From contig CBFDBJ010000060.1 in the NCBI GenBank assembly GCA_965603015.1, positions 1 through 22,923 of the forward strand: a stretch of DNA of 22,923 nucleotides, given 5' to 3'. Below, one piece after another: positions 1 to 6,848 of this stretch; positions within the stretch are counted from its first letter, which is position 1; every line of letters begins with the position of its first letter. The translations under genes were made by a program, and so were the position numbers. The notes under the pieces were generated by a model that was not told where the DNA came from, made no database searches, and was given only the letters and a program-made list of their open reading frames with translations. Source of the DNA: JAUWTJ01 sp965603015 (GTDB taxonomy: Bacteria; Pseudomonadota; Alphaproteobacteria; M2410).

Positions 1-175
1 GGAACAGCGACAGGCCTGCGATGACCATAAAAAATCCGGTGAGGACATTTTTGAGGTTCGGGATGGTCTGGCGCAGCACGACGACCTGGAAGAATCCCAG
101 GATAAGGATGATCGGCAGCACATCACGAATGGTCGTGAGGAAAGAGGCCAGGATGAGGGAGAGACCGTGGATCAT
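1..175 (-). CDS. DUF1538 membrane protein, second of a pair (partial, cut by window edge)
   Basis: Only the N-terminal 58 codons are present; the gene runs off the left edge. It starts with ATG three bases after the stop of the upstream DUF1538 gene, so the two are almost certainly cotranscribed and translationally coupled. The visible protein starts MIHGLSLILASFL and contains FFQVVVLRQTI and a GLSLF segment. These match FFQFVVLRQPI and GLALF in the neighbour, so the two are paralogues. The fragment is strongly hydrophobic, with two predicted membrane helices. Paired DUF1538 proteins have been described as two-component Na+(K+)/H+ antiporters (UmpA/UmpB of Halomonas). That this pair does the same is inference from family and arrangement. 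Confidence 0.8.
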   Translation of the reverse strand, partial: MIHGLSLILASFLTTIRDVLPIILILGFFQVVVLRQTIPNLKNVLTGFFMVIAGLSLF

Positions 176-178
176 TTG

Positions 179-898
179 TCAGACCACCATGCCGTAGACA
201 AGGACAAAGGCGATGGGAAACAGGCTGGCAAAGGCAATGAGCCCGAAGCCGTCCACCATCGGGTTGCGGCCGCGAATGACCGTCGACAGGCCAATGCCCA
301 GCGCGGTGACGAGCGGTACGGTTATGGTTGAGGTCGTGACGCCGCCTGAGTCATAGGCGATGCCGATAATGTCGTCGGGCGCAAACTGCGTGATTGAGAC
401 GATAATGAGATAGCCGGATATGATGAAATAATGGATCGGCCAGCCGCCGAGGATGCGCATGACGCCGACGACCAGCGCCAGACCGACGGAGACCGCGATG
501 GTGTAGCGCAGGCCCCGGGCATAGGCGGCGATGGCGGCGTCTCCGGACAGATGACCCTCCTCGGCCTTGATCCGGGCGGCTTCCTGTGAGACCGCAATCA
601 GGGCGGGTTCGGCAACGGTGGTCCCGAAGCCAAGTGCGAAGGCGAACAGCAGCAGCCACGCAATAACACCCTTGCGAGCAAATTCCACGGCCATAGTCTC
701 GCCGATCGGGAAAAGCGACGTCTCAAGCCCCTGAATAAAGAGCGCGAGGCCCACAACTACGGCAATGAGCCCGGCGAGGATGGACAGCGGCTCATCGATC
801 GGCTGGCGCAAAACCACGAACTGGAAAAACGCAACGACGACCAGTATAGGCGCCAGATCCTTGAAAGCCCCCATCAGTTGGCGTGCAAAAACGTTCAT
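179..898 (-). CDS. DUF1538 family membrane protein, first of a pair (UmpA/UmpB-like antiporter subunit)
   Basis: A 239-residue integral membrane protein with about six hydrophobic segments. It opens with an N-terminal helix followed by FFQFVVLRQPI, a motif shared with the partial paralogue immediately downstream. Two glycine-rich conserved stretches, FALGFGTTVAEPAL (near residues 86-99) and AYDSGGVTTSTITVP (near 181-195), look like the functional core of the DUF1538 fold. The family is linked to monovalent cation/proton antiport through the two-gene UmpAB system, so export of Na+ or K+ in exchange for protons is the likely role. Substrate cannot be read from sequence. The ATG start leaves a 194-base gap to the TM2 gene upstream, which contains a terminator, so this pair is probably its own operon. 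Confidence 0.82.
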   Translation of the reverse strand: MNVFARQLMGAFKDLAPILVVVAFFQFVVLRQPIDEPLSILAGLIAVVVGLALFIQGLETSLFPIGETMAVEFARKGVIAWLLLFAFALGFGTTVAEPALIAVSQEAARIKAEEGHLSGDAAIAAYARGLRYTIAVSVGLALVVGVMRILGGWPIHYFIISGYLIIVSITQFAPDDIIGIAYDSGGVTTSTITVPLVTALGIGLSTVIRGRNPMVDGFGLIAFASLFPIAFVLVYGMVV

Positions 899-1035
899 TC
901 ACGGACTCTCGGTTTGGCGGGTGTCGCGGGGAGGGACAAATCACTTGGTGTCGAATATAGGTGAATTCTTGAATAAAGGAAGATGGTCGCGGTGATAAAG
1001 TGACGCACCGTGGGCCTGCCGAAATCTGAGTTGCC

Positions 1036-1075
1036 CAAGAAAAGGCGCTGCAGATACAATTGTACCGGCAGCGCC
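1036..1075 (-). terminator. Rho-independent terminator after the TM2 gene
   Basis: On the minus strand GGCGCTGC and GCAGCGCC form a perfect 8-bp GC-rich stem (1044-1051 with 1068-1075). It is followed by TTTTCTT (complement of 1037-1043). The loop holds the self-complementary TACAATTGTA, which can extend the hairpin. It lies 18 bases past the stop of the TM2 gene at 1093 and separates that gene from the DUF1538 pair. Confidence 0.85.
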
Positions 1076-1092
1076 ATGTTGCAATTTTGTAC

Positions 1093-1326
1093 TCAGCGTT
1101 TTAGCGGCAAACCTTTTTTGTCGGTGAAGCTGCCGACAATGATCATAACAAAATCGATCAATGTCCAAATACCCAGGCCGCCGAGCGTCAGAAGCATTAA
1201 TATGCCGGTGCCGATCTTTCCCACGTAAAACCTGTGAATGCCAAGGGCGCCAAGAAAGAAACACAGCAATGTGGCAGGCACAAAGCCTTTGTCGCTGTAA
1301 ACTATTTCACTTACTTCATCACTCAA
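1093..1326 (-). CDS. TM2 domain-containing small membrane protein
   Basis: A 77-residue protein with the TM2 domain: a hydrophobic helix (about 16-30), the signature GALGIHRFYVGK (26-37), and a second hydrophobic stretch (about 41-67) with Asp58 in LIDF. TM2 proteins are two-helix inner-membrane proteins of mostly unknown function, and this length is normal. The start codon is TTG, supported by AGGAG seven bases upstream; no better in-frame ATG exists. A second TM2 gene lies 72 bases upstream on the same strand. The two share the domain but little else, suggesting an old duplication. Confidence 0.85.
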   Translation of the reverse strand: MSDEVSEIVYSDKGFVPATLLCFFLGALGIHRFYVGKIGTGILMLLTLGGLGIWTLIDFVMIIVGSFTDKKGLPLKR

Positions 1327-1398
1327 GAGATTTCTCCTATTGTTGAATTCGATGCTTAAGATAACAGAAATTATGCAATTTCGCTTTTGCCGGGTCTG

Positions 1399-1710
1399 CT
1401 AAAACTGGCCTGGATAAGCGACCAACCTACCCTCTGCATCCTTGACTTTGCCAACAAGCAGCAAGATCGTGACGACAAGTGTGTGAATGACATCAAGCGC
1501 AATCAGAAACCCGCCCAACAACATCATACCGGGATCGCCGCCGGCTATAATGAGGCCAAAACCGACAATGAACAGGCCGAGGTCCAGGATACCGTGAACC
1601 AGATTTCCAAGATAGAAATGATGGACACCGACGATGCCAAAAATCATGCAGAGCGACACGGCTGCACCATATGACTTTTGTGATAGCTCTGTTTCGTGAC
1701 TATCATTCAT
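1399..1710 (-). CDS. TM2 domain-like small membrane protein
   Basis: A 103-residue protein with the TM2 signature GIVGVHHFYLGN (25-36), framed by a first helix (15-29) and a longer second hydrophobic region (about 39-87). The second region has an insert around GGDPGMM that the neighbouring TM2 protein lacks. I chose the internal ATG at 1710 because GGGGGAGG lies about nine bases upstream. The frame stays open to 1836, but the extra 42 residues look unlike protein and have no ribosome site. No enzymatic residues are visible. Function is unknown, but it is probably cotranscribed with the downstream TM2 gene. Confidence 0.75.
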   Translation of the reverse strand: MNDSHETELSQKSYGAAVSLCMIFGIVGVHHFYLGNLVHGILDLGLFIVGFGLIIAGGDPGMMLLGGFLIALDVIHTLVVTILLLVGKVKDAEGRLVAYPGQF

Positions 1711-1941
1711 GCCCTTGCCTCCCCCGTTTTGCCGAATCGGTAACAACAAGACGCTAACACTCTCAATAGAGGCAATCAACTTGCAGGGGTGAGCACTGGT
1801 AACTTTACATAAGATGGAAGGTGTTCGGGTCTGCATATTGACGTGCGCCCTGTCTCTGGCGGGTCAATAAGTGTGTCTACTGATGATATGGGGTGGTCGG
1901 CAAATCTCTCTTTCCCCGGGGGTAAGGGTGTTTGCGTTTTT

Positions 1942-1970
1942 TTGACTATAATTTAAAGGTAAACTATAAT
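1942..1970 (+). promoter_or_regulatory. Near-consensus sigma-70 promoter of the nitroreductase/marR unit
   Basis: TTGACT at 1942-1947 and a perfect TATAAT at 1965-1970 are separated by exactly 17 bases. It lies 33 bases upstream of the nitroreductase ATG at 2003. The surrounding 60 bases are markedly AT-rich in an otherwise GC-rich window. Confidence 0.8.
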
Positions 1971-1976
1971 GGTTTA
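1960..1976. promoter_or_regulatory. Palindrome over the -10 box, candidate MarR operator
   Basis: TAAAC (1960-1964) and GTTTA (1972-1976) are perfect inverted repeats around the -10 hexamer. A protein bound here would block RNA polymerase. The MarR gene two positions down the same unit is the natural candidate, giving negative autoregulation. Only the symmetry and position are seen; binding is inferred. Confidence 0.45.
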
Positions 1977-2002
1977 ATGTTAATCTATATGGAGCGAGCG
2001 AC

Positions 2003-3175
2003 ATGTCCACAACAAGACGCGGATTTATCAGGATTGTCGGGGGTTCGGCGGTTGTTGTCGGGGCCTCCGGGTACGGGTTTGCGGCGACGCGGACGCCGAG
2101 CGAGGCGCTGGCGCCGTGGCGGCTGGCGGGCGGGACAAGTTATTCTGATCCGCGGATGCGGGCGCTCAGCTATGCGATCCTGGCGCCTAATCCGCATAAC
2201 CGGCAGCCGTGGATGGTGGACCTTTCTGTTGCCGGCGAGGCGATGCTGTATTGCGATCTTGAGCGCTTGTTGCCCGAGACCGACCCGCCGAACCGGCAGA
2301 TCACCATCGGGCTTGGCTGTTTCCTCGAACTGCTGCGCATGGCGGCGGCCGAGGATGGCGTGGCTGTCGAGATAACGCCGTTCCCTGAAGGTATGCCGGA
2401 AGCGTTTGACGGCGGAAATCTCGACGCGCGGCCCGTGGCGCATATCCGGTTCGTTGCGGGAGCGACGACACCTGACCCGCTTTTCAAACATGTGCTTGCA
2501 CGGCGCTCGCTCAAGGAGCCTTATGATACGGCCCGGCCTGTGAGCGACGCGGTGCTTCTCGATCTTGTTACGGTGGCGGACGATACTGTCCGTGTCGGGA
2601 GCACAAATGATCCGGCCCGGGTCGAAGCGCTGCGCGATCTGTCATGGCGCGCTCATCATATGGAGATGATCACACCGCGCACCATGCAGGAAAGCATAGA
2701 CCTCATGCGCATCGGCAAGGCCGAGATCAACGCCAATCCCGACGGCATCGCGCTTGGCGGGTTTTTCCTTGAGGGTCTGGCGCTCATCGGCCAGCTGACC
2801 CGCGAACAAATGGCCGACCCTGATTCGGCGGCGTTCAAACAGGGCCTTGATATGTTCAAAGCCATTATGGGCAGCGCCATGGGCTATGTCTGGCTGGAGA
2901 CCGGGGCCAATACGAGGCTTGACCAGTTGCGAGCCGGGGCGAACTGGCTGCGTCTGAACCTGAAGGCGACGAGCCTCGGGCTCGGTATCCATCCCTTGAG
3001 CCAGGCGCTGCAGGAATATCCGGAAATGGCGGCGCTCTATGCCGAGCTGCATGGCGAACTCGGGGTCACCGATGAGGCGGCAAGCGGCGCGCGCGTCCAG
3101 ATGTTCGCCCGGCTTGGGTATGGTCCGACGATTGCGGGCACGCCGCGCTGGAAGGTTGAGACGCGGGTGGTTTAA
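2003..3175 (+). CDS. Tat-exported nitroreductase-like FMN protein (Acg family)
   Basis: A 390-residue protein beginning with a twin-arginine signal: R5-R6-G-F-I-R, then a hydrophobic stretch to about residue 28 ending GFAA. This predicts folded, cofactor-loaded export to the periplasm. The body matches the Acg-type FMN-binding nitroreductase-like family. ALSYAILAPNPHNRQPW (about 54-70) is the FMN-contact motif, followed by a conserved ETDPPNRQITIGLGCFLELL block and a C-terminal LRLNLKATSLGLGIHPLSQ segment. The likely role is flavin-dependent reduction or FMN sequestration; the substrate is unknown. GGAGCGAG precedes the ATG. It lies first in a unit with a downstream MarR regulator, which often signals response to an aromatic or redox-active compound. 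Confidence 0.85.
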   Translation: MSTTRRGFIRIVGGSAVVVGASGYGFAATRTPSEALAPWRLAGGTSYSDPRMRALSYAILAPNPHNRQPWMVDLSVAGEAMLYCDLERLLPETDPPNRQITIGLGCFLELLRMAAAEDGVAVEITPFPEGMPEAFDGGNLDARPVAHIRFVAGATTPDPLFKHVLARRSLKEPYDTARPVSDAVLLDLVTVADDTVRVGSTNDPARVEALRDLSWRAHHMEMITPRTMQESIDLMRIGKAEINANPDGIALGGFFLEGLALIGQLTREQMADPDSAAFKQGLDMFKAIMGSAMGYVWLETGANTRLDQLRAGANWLRLNLKATSLGLGIHPLSQALQEYPEMAALYAELHGELGVTDEAASGARVQMFARLGYGPTIAGTPRWKVETRVV

Positions 3176-3184
3176 CTGTATTTT

Positions 3185-3292
3185 GTCGTCCCGGGCTTGA
3201 CCCGGGACCTCAGGGCAGGATCGTGCTTCTCACTTATTCCAACGTTAGTCCCCGCATCGTGCCCCGAGATCCCGGGTCAAGCCCGGGATGAC
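3185..3292. repeat. Palindromic intergenic repeat with CCCGGG-rich arms
   Basis: Two 25-base arms (3185-3209 and 3268-3292) are near-perfect reverse complements with about two mismatches. Each is itself built on CCCGGGNTTGACCCGGG-like symmetry. They enclose about 58 bases. Short elements with this type of CCCGGGCTTGACCCGGG arm are scattered between genes in many alphaproteobacteria. The right arm contains the ATG at 3288 that would give the longest marR frame, suggesting that the element was inserted and that the real marR start is downstream. It may also fold in mRNA and tune marR relative to the nitroreductase. Confidence 0.75.
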
Positions 3293-3314
3293 AGTGAAAG
3301 TTATGAGAAACACC

Positions 3315-3764
3315 ATGACCAAACCTCCACAAGATCCGGCCCTCTTCACGTTCTTCAACGAGATAGGCATCCTCTCGCAGCTTTCGTCGAACGCCTTTGA
3401 GCGGGTGATGCCGCACGGGCTGACAATGTCGCAATTCTCGGTGCTGAACCATCTGGCGCGGCTTGGCGATGGCAAGAGCCCGTCTCACCTGGCCACCGCG
3501 TTTCAGGTCACCCGGGGGGCGATGACCAATACGCTGGCGAAACTGGAGGCAAGCGGTTTTGTCGATGTGCGGCCCGACGAGAACGACGGGCGCGGCAAGC
3601 AGGTCTTTTTGATGAAGGCGGGAGCCAAGGCAAGGAATGAGGCGCTCGGCGTTCTGTCACCCCTGCTTGCAGATCTCCTGAACACCTTTCCCGAAAAGGA
3701 TTTCAGGGCGGCGATCCCGTTTCTGGCAAAGCTCCGTGAACACATGGATGCGGCGCGGGATTAA
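3315..3764 (+). CDS. MarR family transcriptional regulator
   Basis: About 149 residues, standard MarR length. The winged helix-turn-helix spans about residues 36-100: LTMSQFSVLNHLARL (helix 1 region), SPSHLATAFQVTRGAMTNTL (helix-turn-helix with recognition helix near 66-78), and the wing DENDGRGKQVFLM with the Asp-x-Arg-like charged turn typical of the family. The flanking helices form the dimer interface. In-frame starts exist at 3288, 3303 and 3315. The first lies inside the palindromic repeat, none has a strong ribosome site, and 3315 gives the family-typical N-terminus, so the start is uncertain. It is downstream of the nitroreductase in the same direction and probably represses that unit through the palindrome at 1960-1976. 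Confidence 0.85.
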   Translation: MTKPPQDPALFTFFNEIGILSQLSSNAFERVMPHGLTMSQFSVLNHLARLGDGKSPSHLATAFQVTRGAMTNTLAKLEASGFVDVRPDENDGRGKQVFLMKAGAKARNEALGVLSPLLADLLNTFPEKDFRAAIPFLAKLREHMDAARD

Positions 3765-3835
3765 ATCCCTGTTGTTTTTCTCCTGTTTTCGTTACGCTTC
3801 CTGCGCTTGGGAAATCTTCAAACGGGAGGACCGGC

Positions 3836-4381
3836 GTGGGACGCACAATCGGTACTATTTGTATTGCACTATCCATACTGGCAGGGGGAGGCGCTATGGC
3901 TCAGGACGCAGAAGTGAAAGCATCGCCGCCGGTAAACATTTGTGAAACAGATCCGCATTTCAGCGACTGGGATTTCTGGGTTGGTGAGTGGCGCGTGACA
4001 GCAGGCGGCAGCGGAGATTTTGCCGGGGAGAACTCGATCACGAAGGAGGAAGGAGGTTGCTTTCTTCAGGAAAGATGGACCGGGGCTGGTGGGGGCACGG
4101 GCCAATCGCTGAACTACTATAATCCGGCGACGGAGAAATGGCGTCAGATATGGATTGCGGCGCCGGGCTACATTATCGACTATGAAGGCGGGCTTGAGGG
4201 TGGCGCAATGGTTCTGGTTGGTACGATCATGAGTTACAGGGACAATACCCCGCACCCTTTCCGTGGCACCTGGACGCCGAACGCAGATGGCACCGTGCGC
4301 CAGTTCTTCGAGCAGTATTCCGAAAACGAGAAAGCCTGGAAGACCTGGTTCGACGGGATTTATACCCGCAAGCAAGGGTAA
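3836..4381 (+). CDS. Exported DUF1579-like protein of unknown function
   Basis: A 181-residue protein with a clear signal peptide: a short basic n-region, a hydrophobic core (about 5-18), and AMA before Gln23 as the likely cleavage site. The mature part opens with FSDWDFWVGEWRVT and continues with GGCFLQERWTG and GQSLNYYNPATEKWRQIWI. This Trp/Gly-rich beta pattern is seen in DUF1579 and related lipocalin-like proteins. Periplasmic binding of a small hydrophobic ligand is possible but not shown. The start is GTG with GGGAGGA five bases upstream, a strong site; no ATG fits. It stands 71 bases after marR and could be on the same transcript. Confidence 0.7.
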   Translation: MGRTIGTICIALSILAGGGAMAQDAEVKASPPVNICETDPHFSDWDFWVGEWRVTAGGSGDFAGENSITKEEGGCFLQERWTGAGGGTGQSLNYYNPATEKWRQIWIAAPGYIIDYEGGLEGGAMVLVGTIMSYRDNTPHPFRGTWTPNADGTVRQFFEQYSENEKAWKTWFDGIYTRKQG

Positions 4382-4405
4382 AGGCTTGACGGCGAGGGCT
4401 CCGGT

Positions 4406-4438
4406 CCCCTATAGAGCACCACATCAGGTGCTCAGGGG
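4406..4438. other. Strong hairpin between genes (no T-tract)
   Basis: GAGCACC and GGTGCTC (4414-4420 and 4427-4433) form a perfect 7-bp stem with loop ACATCA. CCCCT and AGGGG outside extend it past a three-base bulge. There is no poly-T run on either side, so it is not a standard intrinsic terminator. It sits 25 bases after the DUF1579-like stop and may protect the mRNA 3' end or mark Rho-linked termination. Confidence 0.5.
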
Positions 4439-4557
4439 CGCCGCGCCCGCCGAAAGTCTCATCACCCTGAACGATACATTCGATATCATCCGGACTTGAA
4501 CTCTATACGCCGGGATCGATGGGAGCGGGAAGAAGATCCTCCGTAAGGAGAAGTCAG

Positions 4558-5103
4558 ATGGTTGATGTTGACCCCAATGGGAACATTGTCAGCACGCTCA
4601 AAGCGCGCGCACGAATTTTACACCGAAAACTGAAAGACCTTGATCCAGAGGCGCAGGCGCGGCTGAGGCGTTTGCCTGATTTGCGCAAGCTTGATGGCGA
4701 GGCCCTTGTCCTGGCCGTGCAGCGGCGCCATTGCCTGAAGGTGATCGCGCGGGGTCACGGCTTTAACGGCTGGAGCCATGCGGTCGAGGTTCTGACGAAA
4801 GATGAGCCGGCAGGGTTTGGCAAGTTGCTGTGTCCCGAGCGGTGCGAAATCCTGACCAATGTGTGGTGCCGGTCGCATGAGGAGGCGCTTGAGGCACAGG
4901 TGCAATACGGCGGGATCATCCTGCCCTATATGCATCAGTTCCTGATCGCCAGTCCCGCCTACTTCGGGGAGTTGGGTCTCGATCCGGCCGATATTGACCT
5001 TGCCGCCGTCGGCCCGGACTGGTCTGCGGCTCTCGACAGCGCGGCGCGGCGCCGGGTCTGCGAAAAGATTGTTGCGGCCAACCTGGCGTGGGAGGATGGC
5101 TGA
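4558..5103 (+). CDS. Conserved hypothetical protein with ankyrin-protein-like N-terminal domain
   Basis: A 181-residue soluble protein. Residues about 12-65 (ARILHRKLKDLDPEAQARL, ending VIARGHGFNGWSHAVEVL) match a small helical module often found at the start of ankyrin-repeat and glyoxalase-like proteins, recognisable by the closing A-x-x-HGF-x-x-W pattern. The C-terminal half (VQYGGIILPYMHQFLIA and ELGLDPADIDLAAVGPDW) resembles a conserved bacterial family of unknown function with a GG-x-LLPY-x-x-QF core. No catalytic motif is evident. AAGGAG eight bases before the ATG at 4558 sets the start rather than the open frame from 4519. It is followed after 93 bases by the DUF35/thiolase pair. Confidence 0.65.
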   Translation: MVDVDPNGNIVSTLKARARILHRKLKDLDPEAQARLRRLPDLRKLDGEALVLAVQRRHCLKVIARGHGFNGWSHAVEVLTKDEPAGFGKLLCPERCEILTNVWCRSHEEALEAQVQYGGIILPYMHQFLIASPAYFGELGLDPADIDLAAVGPDWSAALDSAARRRVCEKIVAANLAWEDG

Positions 5104-5196
5104 GGGTGCATCAGGCCTCTGTCCCTGCGCATTGCTTTTTGCTGGTGAATGGCGATACTTGTTGGCAAGAAAGAACAGCCGGAAACGGGAGGTTCC

Positions 5197-5610
5197 ATGG
5201 CGGAAAATGGATCGAAAGGCGCGGCGCTTTTCAGCGAGGGTGCTGATGGCAGGGTCACACTTCAGGGCGTGGCTTGTGGGAAATGCGGCCATCTGGCGTT
5301 TCCGGAGCAGCATTATGGCTGCGAGAAATGCGGCGCCACGGGGGACGACCTGGTCGCCCGGGCCCTCGTCGCAAAGGGAACCTTGCTTGCCTTTGCCACG
5401 GTCAATCTGCACAGGGGCAAGGATATTGATGCGCCGTTTGTGGTTGGCTCGATCCGGCTTGATGATGGGCCGACGGTGCGCTGCACTCTTGTTGAAACTG
5501 ACGAGAGCGAGCTTGTCCACGACGGCCGGGTGACGGGCAAAGTCGTTATGAACACCAAGGTCGATCCGGATAATCCGCGCGCCGAACTCAGATTTGGGCG
5601 GGAGGGTTGA
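5197..5610 (+). CDS. Zn-ribbon/OB-fold DUF35 protein, thiolase partner
   Basis: A 137-residue protein with the DUF35 layout. A rubredoxin-like zinc ribbon has Cys27, Cys30, Cys42 and Cys45 (CGKC and CEKC), and an OB-fold covers about residues 55-130. DUF35 proteins form complexes with thiolase-superfamily enzymes. Examples are archaeal HMG-CoA synthase/thiolase channelling complexes and the steroid side-chain aldolases Ltp2 with ChsH2. There the OB part contacts the acyl-CoA and holds the catalytic partner. GGGAGG seven bases before the ATG at 5197 supports this start over 5149. The stop lies three bases before the thiolase ATG, so the two proteins are coupled and very likely bind each other. 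Confidence 0.88.
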   Translation: MAENGSKGAALFSEGADGRVTLQGVACGKCGHLAFPEQHYGCEKCGATGDDLVARALVAKGTLLAFATVNLHRGKDIDAPFVVGSIRLDDGPTVRCTLVETDESELVHDGRVTGKVVMNTKVDPDNPRAELRFGREG

Positions 5611-5613
5611 TCC

Positions 5614-6762
5614 ATGGTCAATACACTGAAGGATTTCCGTCCCGTCTATGTCGTCGGCATTGGACTGCATCGCTATCAGAAACTGAGCGAGACCACGTTC
5701 GTTGATCTGGGGCTGACGGCGGTTCGCGCCGCGCTGGACGATGCCGGCATGCCCTGGGCGAGGGTTGGCTCGGTCTATCACGGCAACGCCTTTCTCGGCA
5801 TGGCGCCAACGCGCATCATGCTGCGCCATCTGGGCGGGACGGGTATTCCCATGACCCAGGTCGAGAACGCCTCGGCGACGGGCTCAAGCGCTGTGCGCCA
5901 GGCGGCGATGGATGTGGCCGCCGGGTTTTCGGAGGTTTCGCTGGCGCTCGGCGTCGACAAGCCCGCAGCGTTTAACGTTGCATCGGCAAAGATCGGTATC
6001 AAATCCCTTGATGCGGGGCGGATTGTCCCGTTCACGCATTTTGCGCTGCTGGCTGATGCCTATATGCAAAGGTCGGGTGCGACGCCCGAACAAATTGCCG
6101 CGGTTGGCGTGAAGAATGCCCGCAATGGTGCTAAAAACCCCTTTGCCCATCGCCAAAAGGAACGCACGCTTGAAGAGGTCATGGCAGGTCCGGCGATATC
6201 AGGTTCGCTAACCCGCCTGCAATGTTGCCCGGTCGGAGAAGGCGCCGCGGCGGTGATTATTGCTTCGGAAGATGCCATCAAGGATATGGGACTTGATGCA
6301 AGCCGCGCGGTGCGCATTGCGGCCTCGGTGCAAAAGTCCGAACGTCTCTATGACGATGCGCCGGGAGACTACGATGCAGAGCTGACCCGCGAGACCATGG
6401 TCGCATGTCTTGAGGATGCACAGATATCGGTCCACGATCTTGACATCATGGAATGTCATGATGCCTTCACCATCGAGGAGTTGCTCTATATCGAAGCGAT
6501 GGGACTTGCCAAACCGGGCCAGGGCGCGGCGGCAGTGGCGGCAGGCGAATTTGATATCGGCGGGTCCTGCGCGGTCAGTGCCTCTGGCGGGCTTCTGTCC
6601 ATGGGGCATCCGATCGGTCCGACCGGCGTCGGCCAGGTTGCCGAGATCACACGTCAGCTTCGCGGCGAAGCGGGCGCGCGGCAACAAAAGAATGCAAAGC
6701 TGGGCCTTGCCCACATGCTCGGCATCGGCGCCGTCTCGCTGGCGCATGTGCTGGCGAAGTAA
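5614..6762 (+). CDS. Thiolase-superfamily (SCP2/lipid-transfer-like) enzyme lacking the nucleophilic Cys
   Basis: A 382-residue thiolase-fold protein of the SCP-x/lipid-transfer branch. In active SCP2 thiolases the nucleophile lies in NNNCATGS. Here the aligned stretch is ENASATGSS (84-92), so Ser87 replaces Cys. The other active-site regions are kept: CHDAF with His282 and SASGGLLSMGHP with His332. It may therefore be a non-thiolytic acyl-CoA enzyme, such as a retro-aldolase, which in Ltp2 also lacks the thiolase chemistry. However, Ltp2 uses tyrosines and this protein keeps the thiolase histidines. GGGAGG precedes the ATG. It pairs with the DUF35 gene immediately upstream. Likely pathway: breakdown of a steroid, fatty or aromatic acyl-CoA. 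Confidence 0.85.
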   Translation: MVNTLKDFRPVYVVGIGLHRYQKLSETTFVDLGLTAVRAALDDAGMPWARVGSVYHGNAFLGMAPTRIMLRHLGGTGIPMTQVENASATGSSAVRQAAMDVAAGFSEVSLALGVDKPAAFNVASAKIGIKSLDAGRIVPFTHFALLADAYMQRSGATPEQIAAVGVKNARNGAKNPFAHRQKERTLEEVMAGPAISGSLTRLQCCPVGEGAAAVIIASEDAIKDMGLDASRAVRIAASVQKSERLYDDAPGDYDAELTRETMVACLEDAQISVHDLDIMECHDAFTIEELLYIEAMGLAKPGQGAAAVAAGEFDIGGSCAVSASGGLLSMGHPIGPTGVGQVAEITRQLRGEAGARQQKNAKLGLAHMLGIGAVSLAHVLAK

Positions 6763-6848
6763 TCCCGAGAAAGGTGTCAGGATAGACGGGCTTGCTTTTG
6801 CTCTTGATCCGAAGACGTACGGTAGCTGATCACGGCAATATTGGTACT

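Noticed and set aside
4618..5829. 403-codon open frame on the minus strand
   Set aside because: It lies antisense across three genes with recognisable products and its translation resembles no protein family; an effect of GC-rich codon bias.
6208..6747. 179-codon open frame antisense to the thiolase
   Set aside because: The plus-strand thiolase motifs are clear and this translation has no domain-like features.
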